Shown one piece after another: positions 27,461-35,997 of a stretch of DNA of 64,000 bases. Position 1 is the stretch's first letter. Every line of letters starts with the position of its first letter. Made by a program: the position numbers and the translations under genes. Under the pieces are notes generated by a model. That model made no database searches. It had not been told where the DNA came from and worked only from the letters and a program-made list of their open reading frames with translations. The DNA lies in the NCBI RefSeq assembly GCF_040256645.1, contig NZ_CP158281.1, positions 1,178,001 to 1,242,000 on the forward strand, written 5' to 3'. Source of the stretch: Brevibacterium sp. CBA3109 (GTDB lineage: Bacteria > Actinomycetota > Actinomycetes > Actinomycetales > Brevibacteriaceae).

Positions 27461-29575
27461 ATGGAAGCACAGAACGAACATCAGCACCGCAATGGTCATG
27501 TGGACGTCGACGGTCACGCCGAGCACAGTGGCCACGAAGGCCACGAAGGCCACGAAGACCACGAAGGCCACGGCGGGCACGCGGGCCATGGCGACCATGC
27601 CGCTCAATTCCGTCGCCTGTTCTGGATCATGCTGGTCATGGCGATTCCGGTCATCGTCTTCAGTCCCATGTTCGGCCACCTCGTTGGTTATGAGGTTCCG
27701 GAGAGCGGCATCCTCGGCTGGCTGCGGTGGCTCTCGCCGATCCTCGGTACTGTCATGTACTTCTGGGGCGGAAGGCCGTTCTTGGCCGGCGGGCTGAGCG
27801 AGATGAAGGACCGCAACCCGGGCATGATGCTCCTCATCGCCCTGGCCATCACGGTCGCCTTCCTGTCCTCCTGGGGGTCCTCGCTGGGGATCCTCGATGC
27901 CGAACTCGACTTCTGGTGGGAACTGGCTCTGCTCGTCGTCATCATGCTGGCCGGGCACTGGCTGGAGATGCGATCTCTGGCGCAGACTTCGTCGGCACTC
28001 GACAGCCTGGCGGCGCTCCTGCCCGATGAGGCGGAGACGATCGTCGACGGAGAAGCTGTGATGGTCGACCCGGCCGACCTCAGCCTCGGCGACACTGTCG
28101 TGGTCCGTCCTGGTTCTGCGGTTCCTGCTGACGGTCGGGTCATAGACGGCTCGGCCAGCATGGACGAGTCCATGGTCACGGGCGAATCGACGACCGTCCG
28201 CCGCTCGGTGGGGGACACTGTCGTGGCAGGCACTGTCGCCACAGATTCCGGCCTGCGCCTCGAAATCACGGCCACGGGCGATGACACTGCACTCGCTGGC
28301 ATTCAGAAGCTTGTCGCCGAGGCTCAGAACTCGACATCGCGGGCACAGCGCATCGCCGACAGGGCCTCCGCATGGCTGTTCTGGTTCGCCCTCGGTTCCG
28401 CCGTGATCACCGCGATCGTGTGGTCTCTGGTGGGGTTGCCGGATTCGGCGGTCGTGCGCACCATCACCGTCCTCGTCATCGCCTGTCCCCACGCCCTGGG
28501 CCTGGCCATCCCGCTCGTCGTGTCCATCGCCACCGAGAGAGCCGCCCGCGCGGGCGTCCTCATCAAGGACCGGCTGGCGCTGGAGACGATGCGCTCTGTT
28601 GACTCGGTGCTTTTCGATAAGACCGGCACCCTGACCAAGGGCGAACCGACAGTCACTGCGGTCGAAGTCACGACCACGAACTACACCGAGGATGAGACCC
28701 TTGCGCTCGCCGCAGCTGCTGAGGCCGATAGCGAGCACCCCCTGGCGCGAGCTATCGTCCGCGCCGCCCAGGGCCGTGGCCTCGACATCGCGCGGGGCCA
28801 GGGCTTCTCGTCCTCCCCGGCCGTCGGAGTCAAGGCCGAGGTCGACGGCGCCAAGGTGGCCGTGGGCGGGCCGAATCTGCTCAGCGAATATGACGTGGGC
28901 GAAGCTGCCATTGCTGAGCAGTGGAGCGAGGAAGGCGCCATCATCCTTCACGTCCTCGTCGACGGAGATGTCATCGGAGCGCTCAAGCTGGCAGACGAGA
29001 TCCGTCCCGAGTCCAGTAGAGCAGTCGATGCGCTGCACCAGCGCGGGGTGCAGGTCGTCATGATCACCGGTGACGCCGAGGCGGTTGCGCAGACTGTGGC
29101 CTCAGAACTCGGCATCGACCGTGTCTTCGCCGGAGTCCATCCTGCTGACAAGGCTGCGAAGGTCGCCGAACTGCAGGGGGAGGGCCGAAAGGTCGCCATG
29201 GTCGGTGATGGAGTCAACGACGCGCCCGCATTGGCTGCCGCAGATGTCGGCATCGCCATCGGAGCTGGAACCGATGTGGCCATTGGTTCGGCGGGAGTGA
29301 TCCTCGCCTCCGATGACCCGCGTTCCGTGCTCTCGGTCATCGAGCTCTCTCGAGCCACATACCGGAAGATGAAGCAGAACCTGTGGTGGGCGGCCGGCTA
29401 CAACCTCATCTCCGTGCCGCTGGCCGCTGGTGTCCTAGCGCCTATCGGGTTCGTGCTGCCGATGAGTGTGGGCGCGATCCTTATGTCGATCTCGACGGTT
29501 GTGGTTGCGCTCAACGCCCAGCTGCTGCGCAGGCTGGACCTGCGACCGGAGGCATCTGCCTCAGCCGCGCGGTGA
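27461..29575 (+). CDS. copB: Copper-exporting P1B-type ATPase, CopB-like (CPH motif)
   Basis: Metal-pumping P-type ATPase in the cell membrane. The N-terminus has no ferredoxin-like HMA domain but a His-rich stretch with tandem GHEGHEGHEDHEG-type repeats (residues 6-48). The membrane metal motif is CPH (342-344), the P1B-3 type linked to Cu(II)/Cu(I) or Ag. Phosphorylation site DKTGTLT starts at 386; GEST, GDGVND and the C-terminal helix pair are present. I chose ATG 27461 (704 residues) because an upstream extension would include the operator and promoter. Likely copper-induced through the CsoR-like box. Confidence 0.9.
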   Translation: MEAQNEHQHRNGHVDVDGHAEHSGHEGHEGHEDHEGHGGHAGHGDHAAQFRRLFWIMLVMAIPVIVFSPMFGHLVGYEVPESGILGWLRWLSPILGTVMYFWGGRPFLAGGLSEMKDRNPGMMLLIALAITVAFLSSWGSSLGILDAELDFWWELALLVVIMLAGHWLEMRSLAQTSSALDSLAALLPDEAETIVDGEAVMVDPADLSLGDTVVVRPGSAVPADGRVIDGSASMDESMVTGESTTVRRSVGDTVVAGTVATDSGLRLEITATGDDTALAGIQKLVAEAQNSTSRAQRIADRASAWLFWFALGSAVITAIVWSLVGLPDSAVVRTITVLVIACPHALGLAIPLVVSIATERAARAGVLIKDRLALETMRSVDSVLFDKTGTLTKGEPTVTAVEVTTTNYTEDETLALAAAAEADSEHPLARAIVRAAQGRGLDIARGQGFSSSPAVGVKAEVDGAKVAVGGPNLLSEYDVGEAAIAEQWSEEGAIILHVLVDGDVIGALKLADEIRPESSRAVDALHQRGVQVVMITGDAEAVAQTVASELGIDRVFAGVHPADKAAKVAELQGEGRKVAMVGDGVNDAPALAAADVGIAIGAGTDVAIGSAGVILASDDPRSVLSVIELSRATYRKMKQNLWWAAGYNLISVPLAAGVLAPIGFVLPMSVGAILMSISTVVVALNAQLLRRLDLRPEASASAAR

Positions 29576-29774
29576 ATTGCGGTGTGGAACAGGTCGACGC
29601 CCGGCTGTGGTCGACGCCGGGCAGTTTGGCGGCGTCACCGGGAGGGCAAGGGGAATATTCCCGTCCACCCACCCAGACAGTCCAGCGGCAGATCCGTGGG
29701 GTGTGATACGACAGAGGAAACTGCTGTCCATTGTGGCCCGAGACCACCATGGCGACGTCAAAGGAGATGATGGC

Positions 29775-31364
29775 ATGAATGGTGCCCAGAGCCTGCTGGA
29801 GACACTTGGTCACAACGGAATCGAGGTCTGCTTCGCCAACCCCGGCACCTCGGAGATGCACTTCGTGGCGGCCCTTGACCGGCAGCCCCACGTCCGTGGC
29901 GTCCTCGGCCTGTTCGAAGGAGTCGTCACCGGGGCCGCCGACGGCTACTCACGGATGCTCGACAAGCCTGCGGCCACACTGCTGCACCTGGGACCGGGTG
30001 CCGCCAACGGCCTCTCGAGTCTCCACAACGCACTGCGGGCTCGCACCTCGATGGTCAACATCATCGGCGATCATGCCGGCTACCACCGGAGCCTCGACGC
30101 ACCGCTGACCTCTGACATCGAGGGGGCACTCCGGCCCTTCAGCAACTGGGTGCGTACCTCACCATCGGCGAACTCCATCGCCAAGGACGCCGCGGATGCC
30201 ATCGGCTACAGCCTCTCAGGGCAGATCAGCTCGCTCATTCTCCCCGCCGACACCGCGTGGAACAACGCGGATCAGTACACCCAGCCACCGAACGCGGTCG
30301 TACCCAGTTCAGTGTCGATCAATCCGGTCGACGTTGACGCGGCCGCTGCACGCCTGAGAGTTTCCGGTCCCCGTACTGCCATCCTCCTCGGCGGACGTGC
30401 CCTGCGTACCTCGCAGCTCGAGGCCGCCGCTCGAATTGCTGAGGCGACCGGTGCGACGTTGCTGGCGGAGACGTTTGCCGCACGGACCGAACGAGGGGCT
30501 GGCCGGCCCTCGGTGACAAAGATCCCGTATCCGGTCGAACCATCTGTCGAGCTCCTGCAGAACTTCGACGCCCTCATCTTCGTTGATGCGAAACCACCTG
30601 TCGCCTTCTTCGCCTACCCCGACAAGCCGAGCGTGCTCACCGCACCAGGCACCACCTTCTTCACGCTCAGTCCCATCGGCGCCGATTCGCTGCGGGCACT
30701 TGAGGACCTTGACGAGGCGGTCGGGGCAGGGTCGGCAGGCAACCACCTCGCCGAGGCGGTAGGCAGTTCACGTGGTCGTTCGTCCTTGCTCGCGGAGTTG
30801 GCTCCGGCTCCTGTTCCCAGCGGCACTATCACTTCGGCGAAGCTCGCCGCGTGGCTCTCGGGTGCCATTCCTGAGAATGCGATCGTCCTCGACGAATCCA
30901 TCACCACAGGGTGGGACTTCTATGCTCAGACGGCGCAGTCACAGCCCCACGACTACCTCGGCGGCACCGGTGGGTCCATCGGCTGGGCACTGCCGGTGGG
31001 TGCTGGGGCTGCGATCTCGAGCCCCGACAGGAAGATCATCGTCTTAGAATCCGACGGCTCGGGTATGTACAACCCACAGTCTCTGTGGACTTACGCGCGG
31101 GAGCAGCTCGACATCGTCGTCCTCATCTTCGCCAACCGGAAATATCAGATTCTGCGCAATGAGATGTCCAATGTCGGCGTTCCCGACTTCGGACCGAAGG
31201 CCGAGTCGCTGCTCGACATCGGCAACCCGGCCATCGACTGGGTCTCCCTCTCCCACGGGATGGGCGTGCCAGCGACACGAGTCGGGACCATCGAAGAGCT
31301 TGATCGCGATTTCCGTGCGGGCTTGGCCGATTCGGGGCCGCGGCTCATTGAAGTACTCGTCTGA
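29775..31364 (+). CDS. Thiamine diphosphate-dependent enzyme, acetolactate synthase large-subunit-like
   Basis: ThDP enzyme of 529 residues with the three-domain layout of acetolactate synthase/benzoylformate decarboxylase. The N-terminal PYR domain has NPGTSEMHFV and the catalytic-type Glu in LGLFEGVVTGAADGYSRM. The C-terminal PP domain has the GDGS-like ESDGSGMYNPQSLWTYARE and the NN-like FANRKYQILRNE segment. Strong AAGGAGAT ahead of the ATG. No small (regulatory) subunit follows, so it is probably a catabolic decarboxylase or ligase rather than the biosynthetic enzyme; the substrate is unknown. Confidence 0.85.
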   Translation: MNGAQSLLETLGHNGIEVCFANPGTSEMHFVAALDRQPHVRGVLGLFEGVVTGAADGYSRMLDKPAATLLHLGPGAANGLSSLHNALRARTSMVNIIGDHAGYHRSLDAPLTSDIEGALRPFSNWVRTSPSANSIAKDAADAIGYSLSGQISSLILPADTAWNNADQYTQPPNAVVPSSVSINPVDVDAAAARLRVSGPRTAILLGGRALRTSQLEAAARIAEATGATLLAETFAARTERGAGRPSVTKIPYPVEPSVELLQNFDALIFVDAKPPVAFFAYPDKPSVLTAPGTTFFTLSPIGADSLRALEDLDEAVGAGSAGNHLAEAVGSSRGRSSLLAELAPAPVPSGTITSAKLAAWLSGAIPENAIVLDESITTGWDFYAQTAQSQPHDYLGGTGGSIGWALPVGAGAAISSPDRKIIVLESDGSGMYNPQSLWTYAREQLDIVVLIFANRKYQILRNEMSNVGVPDFGPKAESLLDIGNPAIDWVSLSHGMGVPATRVGTIEELDRDFRAGLADSGPRLIEVLV

Positions 31365-31434
31365 GGAGGGCCGGATCCCGTCCACGGTGACGGCTGGACC
31401 GGCTTCGATCCGTGCGGAAAACCATTCCTAGTGG

Positions 31435-31665
31435 TCAGTCGAATGTCTTTCCCGCTTGTGACTCATCGATAGCCTCATGTGAGCCGTCTGGATTCCGATA
31501 GAGCTTCACTCCTTCGTGCATCGCAGTAGACTGCATCCGCGCTTCTGAGCTGTCTTCGGTGTACCCGACTTTCTGTCCCTGGCCGATGTTCACGCTTGTG
31601 AATCGCTTGGCCCAGCGGCTGAACCGATTGGTGGATTTGTGTGAATTCTTCACTTCTGCGTTCAT
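31435..31665 (-). CDS. Small hypothetical protein
   Basis: 76-residue polar protein without a signal peptide, membrane helix or family I recognise. Codon bias looks coding, and the frame fills the space between the ThDP enzyme and the lipoprotein. The ribosome-binding site is poor. It could be an orphan gene or a chance frame. Confidence 0.4.
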   Translation of the reverse strand: MNAEVKNSHKSTNRFSRWAKRFTSVNIGQGQKVGYTEDSSEARMQSTAMHEGVKLYRNPDGSHEAIDESQAGKTFD

Positions 31666-31825
31666 GATGATTCGCCCCGCTTCATCGCAGATCTCTTGGA
31701 CTTATTATAGCTCTGGCCGCTGTGAAAGCCCCGAGGATTCTGCTCAGTGCGAGCTGATCGGCAACGCGGACTGTGAGGGGCACCTGGGGTGCAGTGTGCT
31801 GGCCCGAGGTAGATAGGGTGGAACT

Positions 31826-32323
31826 ATGAAGTGTGTTCCTCAGCTCGGCTCGGCGTTGACCGTGGCACTGGCCCTTTCGCTCGGCGGCTGCAGCACCGGC
31901 GAGCCTGATGCTGGTGACATCGAACCGGGGCAGAGTGCCGAGGTGCCCAGCAGTGACTTCGACAGCACCGACGCGCTCGGTGACTACCTTCGCGAGAGCA
32001 TCGACGAGGTTCATGTCCACCGTGAGTCCGAGAGCAACCCGGACTTCGACCACGAGGGAGATGCCGAGCGCCTGCACGTAGAGTTTCCGTCAGCCGGGCA
32101 GGCGAACACCGACAAGAAGGCCACCGCCGATGCCGTCCAAGCTGCAGGTAGCGCCCAATTCGACTATGACGTGCTCATGGTCACCGGCACCACCGACGCG
32201 GGCACCTGGTCGTATATGTTCAGCACCGACAGTGTGGATGAGCTGACAGGCGGAGGATCTGTCGTCGAAGCTGACACGGTGTGGGACGTCGCGGACCAGG
32301 ATTTCGATTCGGTGCATCGCTGA
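31826..32323 (+). CDS. Small secreted lipoprotein, unknown function
   Basis: 165 residues. The N-terminus has a short hydrophobic stretch followed by the lipobox LGGC (Cys near 22), so it should be lipid-anchored outside the membrane. The rest is acidic (many Asp/Glu), with a pattern of alternating strands (DYDVLMVTGT, GTWSYMFSTDS) suggesting a small beta-rich domain. No family recognised. Not obviously in an operon. Confidence 0.65.
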   Translation: MKCVPQLGSALTVALALSLGGCSTGEPDAGDIEPGQSAEVPSSDFDSTDALGDYLRESIDEVHVHRESESNPDFDHEGDAERLHVEFPSAGQANTDKKATADAVQAAGSAQFDYDVLMVTGTTDAGTWSYMFSTDSVDELTGGGSVVEADTVWDVADQDFDSVHR

Positions 32324-32365
32324 GGCTGAGCGCACACATCTGATTCCACCTGGCTCCCGGCCGAA

Positions 32366-32623
32366 TCAGCCGATGACGGCCTGGGCGATGAGGTAGTCGA
32401 GGCGTCGGACTTCGAAGCCCTTGCCGATCTTGATCTTCTTGCCCGTCATACCCTGAGAGTCACGAATGATGAGTCTCTTGTTCGTGAAGATCGCCGAGTC
32501 ACGGATGGTTTTGAAAGCGGTGACCGGGGTTTCGCCCGGTACCAGGAGCGGCCCGAGGTCGTCGGGAATGGGGCGTTCGGACGTAAACGTCCATGCGGCA
32601 GATGTCTGAAGGTCTGTACTCAT
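32366..32623 (-). pseudogene. PH-domain protein with internal deletion
   Basis: The start and end match bacterial pleckstrin-homology-like proteins of about 125 residues: TVAFK-type strand, then IRDSAIFTNKRLIIRDSQG, then the family's final helix VRRLDYLIAQAVIG. The roughly 40 residues that normally sit between MTGKK and the last strand/helix (the central beta strands) are absent, with the frame kept. The 85-residue product could be stable but cannot form the normal PH barrel. A striking palindrome lies 11-26 bases upstream of its ATG. Confidence 0.6.
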
Positions 32624-32633
32624 GAATGAAGCA

Positions 32634-32649
32634 TACTACTAAAGTAGTA
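32634..32649. promoter_or_regulatory. Perfect inverted repeat upstream of the PH-domain gene
   Basis: TACTACT-AA-AGTAGTA: seven-base arms with a two-base spacer, placed immediately upstream of the start at 32623. Looks like a small dimeric repressor site; the regulator family is not evident. Confidence 0.45.
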
Positions 32650-32660
32650 GATCGTTGAAA

Positions 32661-32700
32661 CTGCTTGGGCTCCATTTCAGAAGGGGTGGAGCCCAAGCAG
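32661..32700. terminator. Strong hairpin terminator
   Basis: CTGCTTGGGCTCCA (32661-32674) pairs perfectly over 14 bases with TGGAGCCCAAGCAG (32687-32700), loop 12 bases. It lies 17 bases after the stop of the alcohol dehydrogenase gene and should end that transcript. Confidence 0.8.
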
Positions 32701-32717
32701 GGCAACTGTCGGGCAGA

Positions 32718-33779
32718 TCAGGCTCGAGGATCGACGATGATCTTCACATGTTGTTCGTTATTGTTGATGAGCTCGTCGAATCCGCCCGAGATTAACTCAT
32801 CGAGACCAATGCGCCCGGTGATGAAAGGGGAGAGGTCGATCTTCCCGCTGCGTACCAGTTCGATCGTGGACGGGTGGTCTCCCGAGTAACCGATAGTTCC
32901 TCGCAGATCGATCTCTTTGAGCACAAGCTTCGGCATATCGACTTCCGGCTTGTGGCCCCAGATGGAAACGTTGACGACCACTGATCCCGGGCGAACCGCG
33001 TCGAGCAGCATGTCGAGTACCACCGGGACTGATGAACATTCGAAGCCGACGTCTGCGCCTTGGCCGTTTGTGCGTTCACGGACCTTTTCCGCCACGTCGC
33101 CTTCGCGTGGATCCAGGACTTCGTCAGCAACTCCGGTCGAGAGTGCCATCTTCTTCCTCGCCTCAGAAAGCTCGGAAATGAAGACTGTGAGGCCTTCGGC
33201 CTTGAGTACGGCAGCGGTGAGCAGGCCGATTGGGCCGGCTCCGCCGACGATGGCGACCTGACCAGATTTCGCGCCGGAGCGGACGACTGCGTGATGGGCC
33301 ACGGAGAGCGGTTCGATGAGAGCCGCTTGATCAAGCGGGATGTCACCGACTGGATGAACCCAACGACGTTCGACGACGATCTTCTCGGCAAGTCCGCCGC
33401 CACGACCGCCGAGCCCGATGAAGTTCATGTCCTTCGATAGCTGATAGCTCTGCCCGATGCTGGTATCGACGTCGTCGGCGATAATGTACGGTTCGACGAC
33501 GGCTTTCTGTCCCACCTCAAGATCAGTCACGCCGTCGCCGAGGTCGGTGATCGTTCCCGAGAATTCGTGTCCCATGGTCACCGGGGCGGACTCGCCCGAA
33601 ATTGGATGCGGGTGTCCCTCAGGTGGAACGAAGATCGGTCCTTCGAGGTACTCGTGCAGGTCGGTGCCGCAGATTCCGCACCAGGCGACGTCGATTGCGA
33701 CGGTCCCGGATTGCAACTCTGGTTCGGGAATGTCTTCGATGCGGATGTCATTGCGGTCGTAGAAACGTGCTGCCTTCAT
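32718..33779 (-). CDS. Zinc alcohol dehydrogenase, (R,R)-butanediol dehydrogenase-like
   Basis: NAD-dependent zinc MDR of 353 residues. CGICGTDLHEY (catalytic Cys near 36) and MGHEFSG place it in the Zn-ADH fold. The segment FIGLGGRGGGLAEKIVV and the long insert with GPIFVPPEGHPHPISGE are typical of butanediol dehydrogenases (BdhA/ButB). The coenzyme motif VGGAGPIGLL is present. ATG at 33779 with AAAGG upstream. With an acetolactate-synthase-like enzyme 1.3 kb away, an acetoin/butanediol link is possible, but the genes are on opposite strands and not an operon. Confidence 0.85.
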   Translation of the reverse strand: MKAARFYDRNDIRIEDIPEPELQSGTVAIDVAWCGICGTDLHEYLEGPIFVPPEGHPHPISGESAPVTMGHEFSGTITDLGDGVTDLEVGQKAVVEPYIIADDVDTSIGQSYQLSKDMNFIGLGGRGGGLAEKIVVERRWVHPVGDIPLDQAALIEPLSVAHHAVVRSGAKSGQVAIVGGAGPIGLLTAAVLKAEGLTVFISELSEARKKMALSTGVADEVLDPREGDVAEKVRERTNGQGADVGFECSSVPVVLDMLLDAVRPGSVVVNVSIWGHKPEVDMPKLVLKEIDLRGTIGYSGDHPSTIELVRSGKIDLSPFITGRIGLDELISGGFDELINNNEQHVKIIVDPRA

Positions 33780-33961
33780 GTGAGACTGACCTTTCATCGT
33801 TGAAACGAAGCCGATCTGACCATCTTCGGAGTTCATCGGTGACTCGCGACGGCCATAGCTCCTAGTTGAAATTCTACTTTGCGAGGCACCAGCCTTATCC
33901 GCACTTTTTCGTCAGGTGAGAATCTGTCCGCTAAACCGGTTGGATGTGGCGCAGCGTGCGG

Positions 33962-34429
33962 CTACTGCTCCACCACAACACCATCAGGATCTGCGAACAC
34001 CATTGCACCGGGGCGGATCGTGGCTCCACCCACCTCAACCGTGACATCGAGGTCGCCCTGGCCTGTCTTTGCGCTCTTGCGCGGGTTGCTGGCCAGGGCC
34101 TTGATGCCCAGTCCCATCGACGACAGTGCCACTCGGTCGCGGACGGCTCCGTTGATGATCACACCTGCCCAGCCGTTGCTCACGGCGAGTTCGGCGATCA
34201 TGTCACCCATGAGTGCAGTCGCGATCGAACCGCCACCATCGATGATGAGCACGGCTCCGTCGCCGGGCTGGGACAGTGTCGACTTCGCCAGTGCATTGTC
34301 TTCGAAGCAGCGCACGGTCCGGGCAGGGCCGGAGAACGAGTCCTTGGCGCCGAAGTCACCGAAGTTCAGAGCAATCGAATTCAGTTCTGGTCCGCGTTCG
34401 TCCCAGAGATCAGCTGTGGAGACAGTCAT
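33962..34429 (-). CDS. RraA family protein (HMG/CHA aldolase-like or RNase E regulator-like)
   Basis: 155-residue trimer-forming fold. Substrate/metal loop GGSIATALMGDMIAELA and NGAVRDRVAL (Arg-Asp) match the 4-hydroxy-4-methyl-2-oxoglutarate aldolase/RraA family. Start at ATG 34429 with GGAGGAAAA upstream. The same sequence features occur in true RNase E inhibitors and in aldolases; without protocatechuate-4,5-cleavage genes around, function is open. Confidence 0.85.
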   Translation of the reverse strand: MTVSTADLWDERGPELNSIALNFGDFGAKDSFSGPARTVRCFEDNALAKSTLSQPGDGAVLIIDGGGSIATALMGDMIAELAVSNGWAGVIINGAVRDRVALSSMGLGIKALASNPRKSAKTGQGDLDVTVEVGGATIRPGAMVFADPDGVVVEQ

Positions 34430-34482
34430 GGTGTTTTCCTCCAGATAGGTCAGTTGAGATGACATTCGTCGTTGGTTCCAGA

Positions 34483-35508
34483 CTATGCGAATGCTCCGGC
34501 CCGAGCATAGAGTCCGGGCACTCCACCTGAGTGGATGAAGACCACATTATCGTCGTCCCCGAAGCGATCTTGTCGGATCAGATCGATGAGGCCGGCCGCG
34601 GCCTTCCCGGTGTAGACGGGGTCGAGGAGGATTCCTTCGGTGCTGGCAAAGAGTCGTACGGCTTCGACCATCTCAGGCGTGGGCAGTGCGTACCCGGTGC
34701 CGAAGTAGTCGCCCAGGCCGAGGCTGCGTTCGCGCGGGACTGGTGGAAGTTCGAGGAACGAGGCCACCTCATCGACGAGGTTGACGATCTTCGGTTCTTG
34801 GTCCTCCTGCGTGCGGCTGACGTTGATTCCGACCACGGGGATCTGACTGTCAGCGCGGTGGAGGCCGGCGATGAGTCCTGCCTGCATCCCAGCAGACCCA
34901 CTCGGGGCCAGGATCGACGATACATCCAGGCCCACCTCGGCGAATTGGGTGAGCAGCTCCTGAGCGCAGTCGACATAGCCCAGGGCGCCGGTGACGTTGG
35001 AGCCACCGACCGGGATGACATAGGGCTTCTTTCCCTGAGTCTTGAGCTCGGCGGCCAACTCATTGGCGCGAGCAACCAGGTCACTGCCATTGGTATGAAC
35101 CTCAGTCGAGTCCGCGCCGAGGAGGTCGAAGAGCAGGAAGTTGCCCGTGAGCTTCGGCGGATTTCCACCGGCGTCCGCAGGTACCGGCGCGCCATCGGAA
35201 CCGAGATCCTCTTCGAGCACGAGGTGGCAGTCGAGCCCCTCGCGCCGGGCTGCCGAGAGCGCGAGCCTGCAGTGATTGGACTGCACCCCACCCGCGGTGA
35301 CGAGGGTGTCAGCCCCGTGTGCCAGCGCATCGGCGATGAGGAATTCGAGCTTGCGAGTTTTGTTCCCACCCTGAGTCAGACCCAACAGGTCATCACGTTT
35401 GATCCAGATCTGCGGTCCACCCAGCTGTGTACTCAGATGTTCGAGGTGCTCGAGCGGGGTGGGTCCATTGGTGTAGCGGCGTCGTGGCAGCTCGTTCAGG
35501 TTGACCAT
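34483..35508 (-). CDS. PLP-dependent D-cysteine desulfhydrase / ACC deaminase family
   Basis: Fold type II PLP enzyme of about 341 residues. WIKRDDLLG and GGNKTRKLEFLIADAL hold the PLP Lys (near residue 50), followed by TAGGVQSNHCRLAL. The family includes D-cysteine desulfhydrase, L-cysteate sulfo-lyase and ACC deaminase; residues that separate them cannot be judged here. Start ATG 35508 is a choice over a TTG 14 codons upstream; neither has a good ribosome-binding site. Possibly co-transcribed with the RraA gene 53 bases downstream. Confidence 0.85.
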   Translation of the reverse strand: MVNLNELPRRRYTNGPTPLEHLEHLSTQLGGPQIWIKRDDLLGLTQGGNKTRKLEFLIADALAHGADTLVTAGGVQSNHCRLALSAARREGLDCHLVLEEDLGSDGAPVPADAGGNPPKLTGNFLLFDLLGADSTEVHTNGSDLVARANELAAELKTQGKKPYVIPVGGSNVTGALGYVDCAQELLTQFAEVGLDVSSILAPSGSAGMQAGLIAGLHRADSQIPVVGINVSRTQEDQEPKIVNLVDEVASFLELPPVPRERSLGLGDYFGTGYALPTPEMVEAVRLFASTEGILLDPVYTGKAAAGLIDLIRQDRFGDDDNVVFIHSGGVPGLYARAGAFA

Positions 35509-35576
35509 GGTTCCCGAGTCTACTGCGAGCCGCAACGCGATCGGGTGCAAGGCGATCGCGAGACGCCGGCTCGCCT

Positions 35577-35843
35577 TCAGCCGTGAAATCTGACCTGGCG
35601 AACAGCCTCGGCGTCGCCGTTGTCGGATCGCGCATTGTCGACGCGAAGGGTTATCACTTCGTCGGTATCCAAGTTCACATAGGCCACGTGAGTCGTGCCC
35701 ACCTTCGGGTCCGCGCCCGTATCTGCGGCGACCCTATGCCAGCGAGTCACGTGCGCATCTCCGTGGGCGGCAAGGTCATCGATGACCGTCTGCACGGCCC
35801 GGTCTCTGACCTTGGAATCGGCGCCGACGCCCGATGACCGCAC
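35577..35843 (-). CDS. Small hypothetical protein
   Basis: 88 residues with a GTG start; basic/acidic mix, no hydrophobic segment. Contains VAYVNLDTDEVITLRVDNA, which looks like a beta hairpin. No family recognised and no clear ribosome-binding site. It sits 68 bases before the PLP enzyme on the same strand. Confidence 0.4.
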   Translation of the reverse strand: MRSSGVGADSKVRDRAVQTVIDDLAAHGDAHVTRWHRVAADTGADPKVGTTHVAYVNLDTDEVITLRVDNARSDNGDAEAVRQVRFHG

Positions 35844-35997
35844 AGACTGAGAAAATCCTCAGAGACTGTTACAGTTCTGCGGATCTGCTATTTCAGTGCC
35901 ATCGCAGAATTGACATAGTCACATGAATCCTTGTGAAAAGCCGACTCGGGCACCCGCCAGGGGCACCTCCGACTCAGCTGCTGAAATACGATCGTGA

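Noticed and set aside
27431-29038. 535-codon frame antisense to the copper ATPase.
   Set aside because: Shadow of a strongly biased gene; His/Arg/Asp-rich, no domain, and it would cross the copB promoter.
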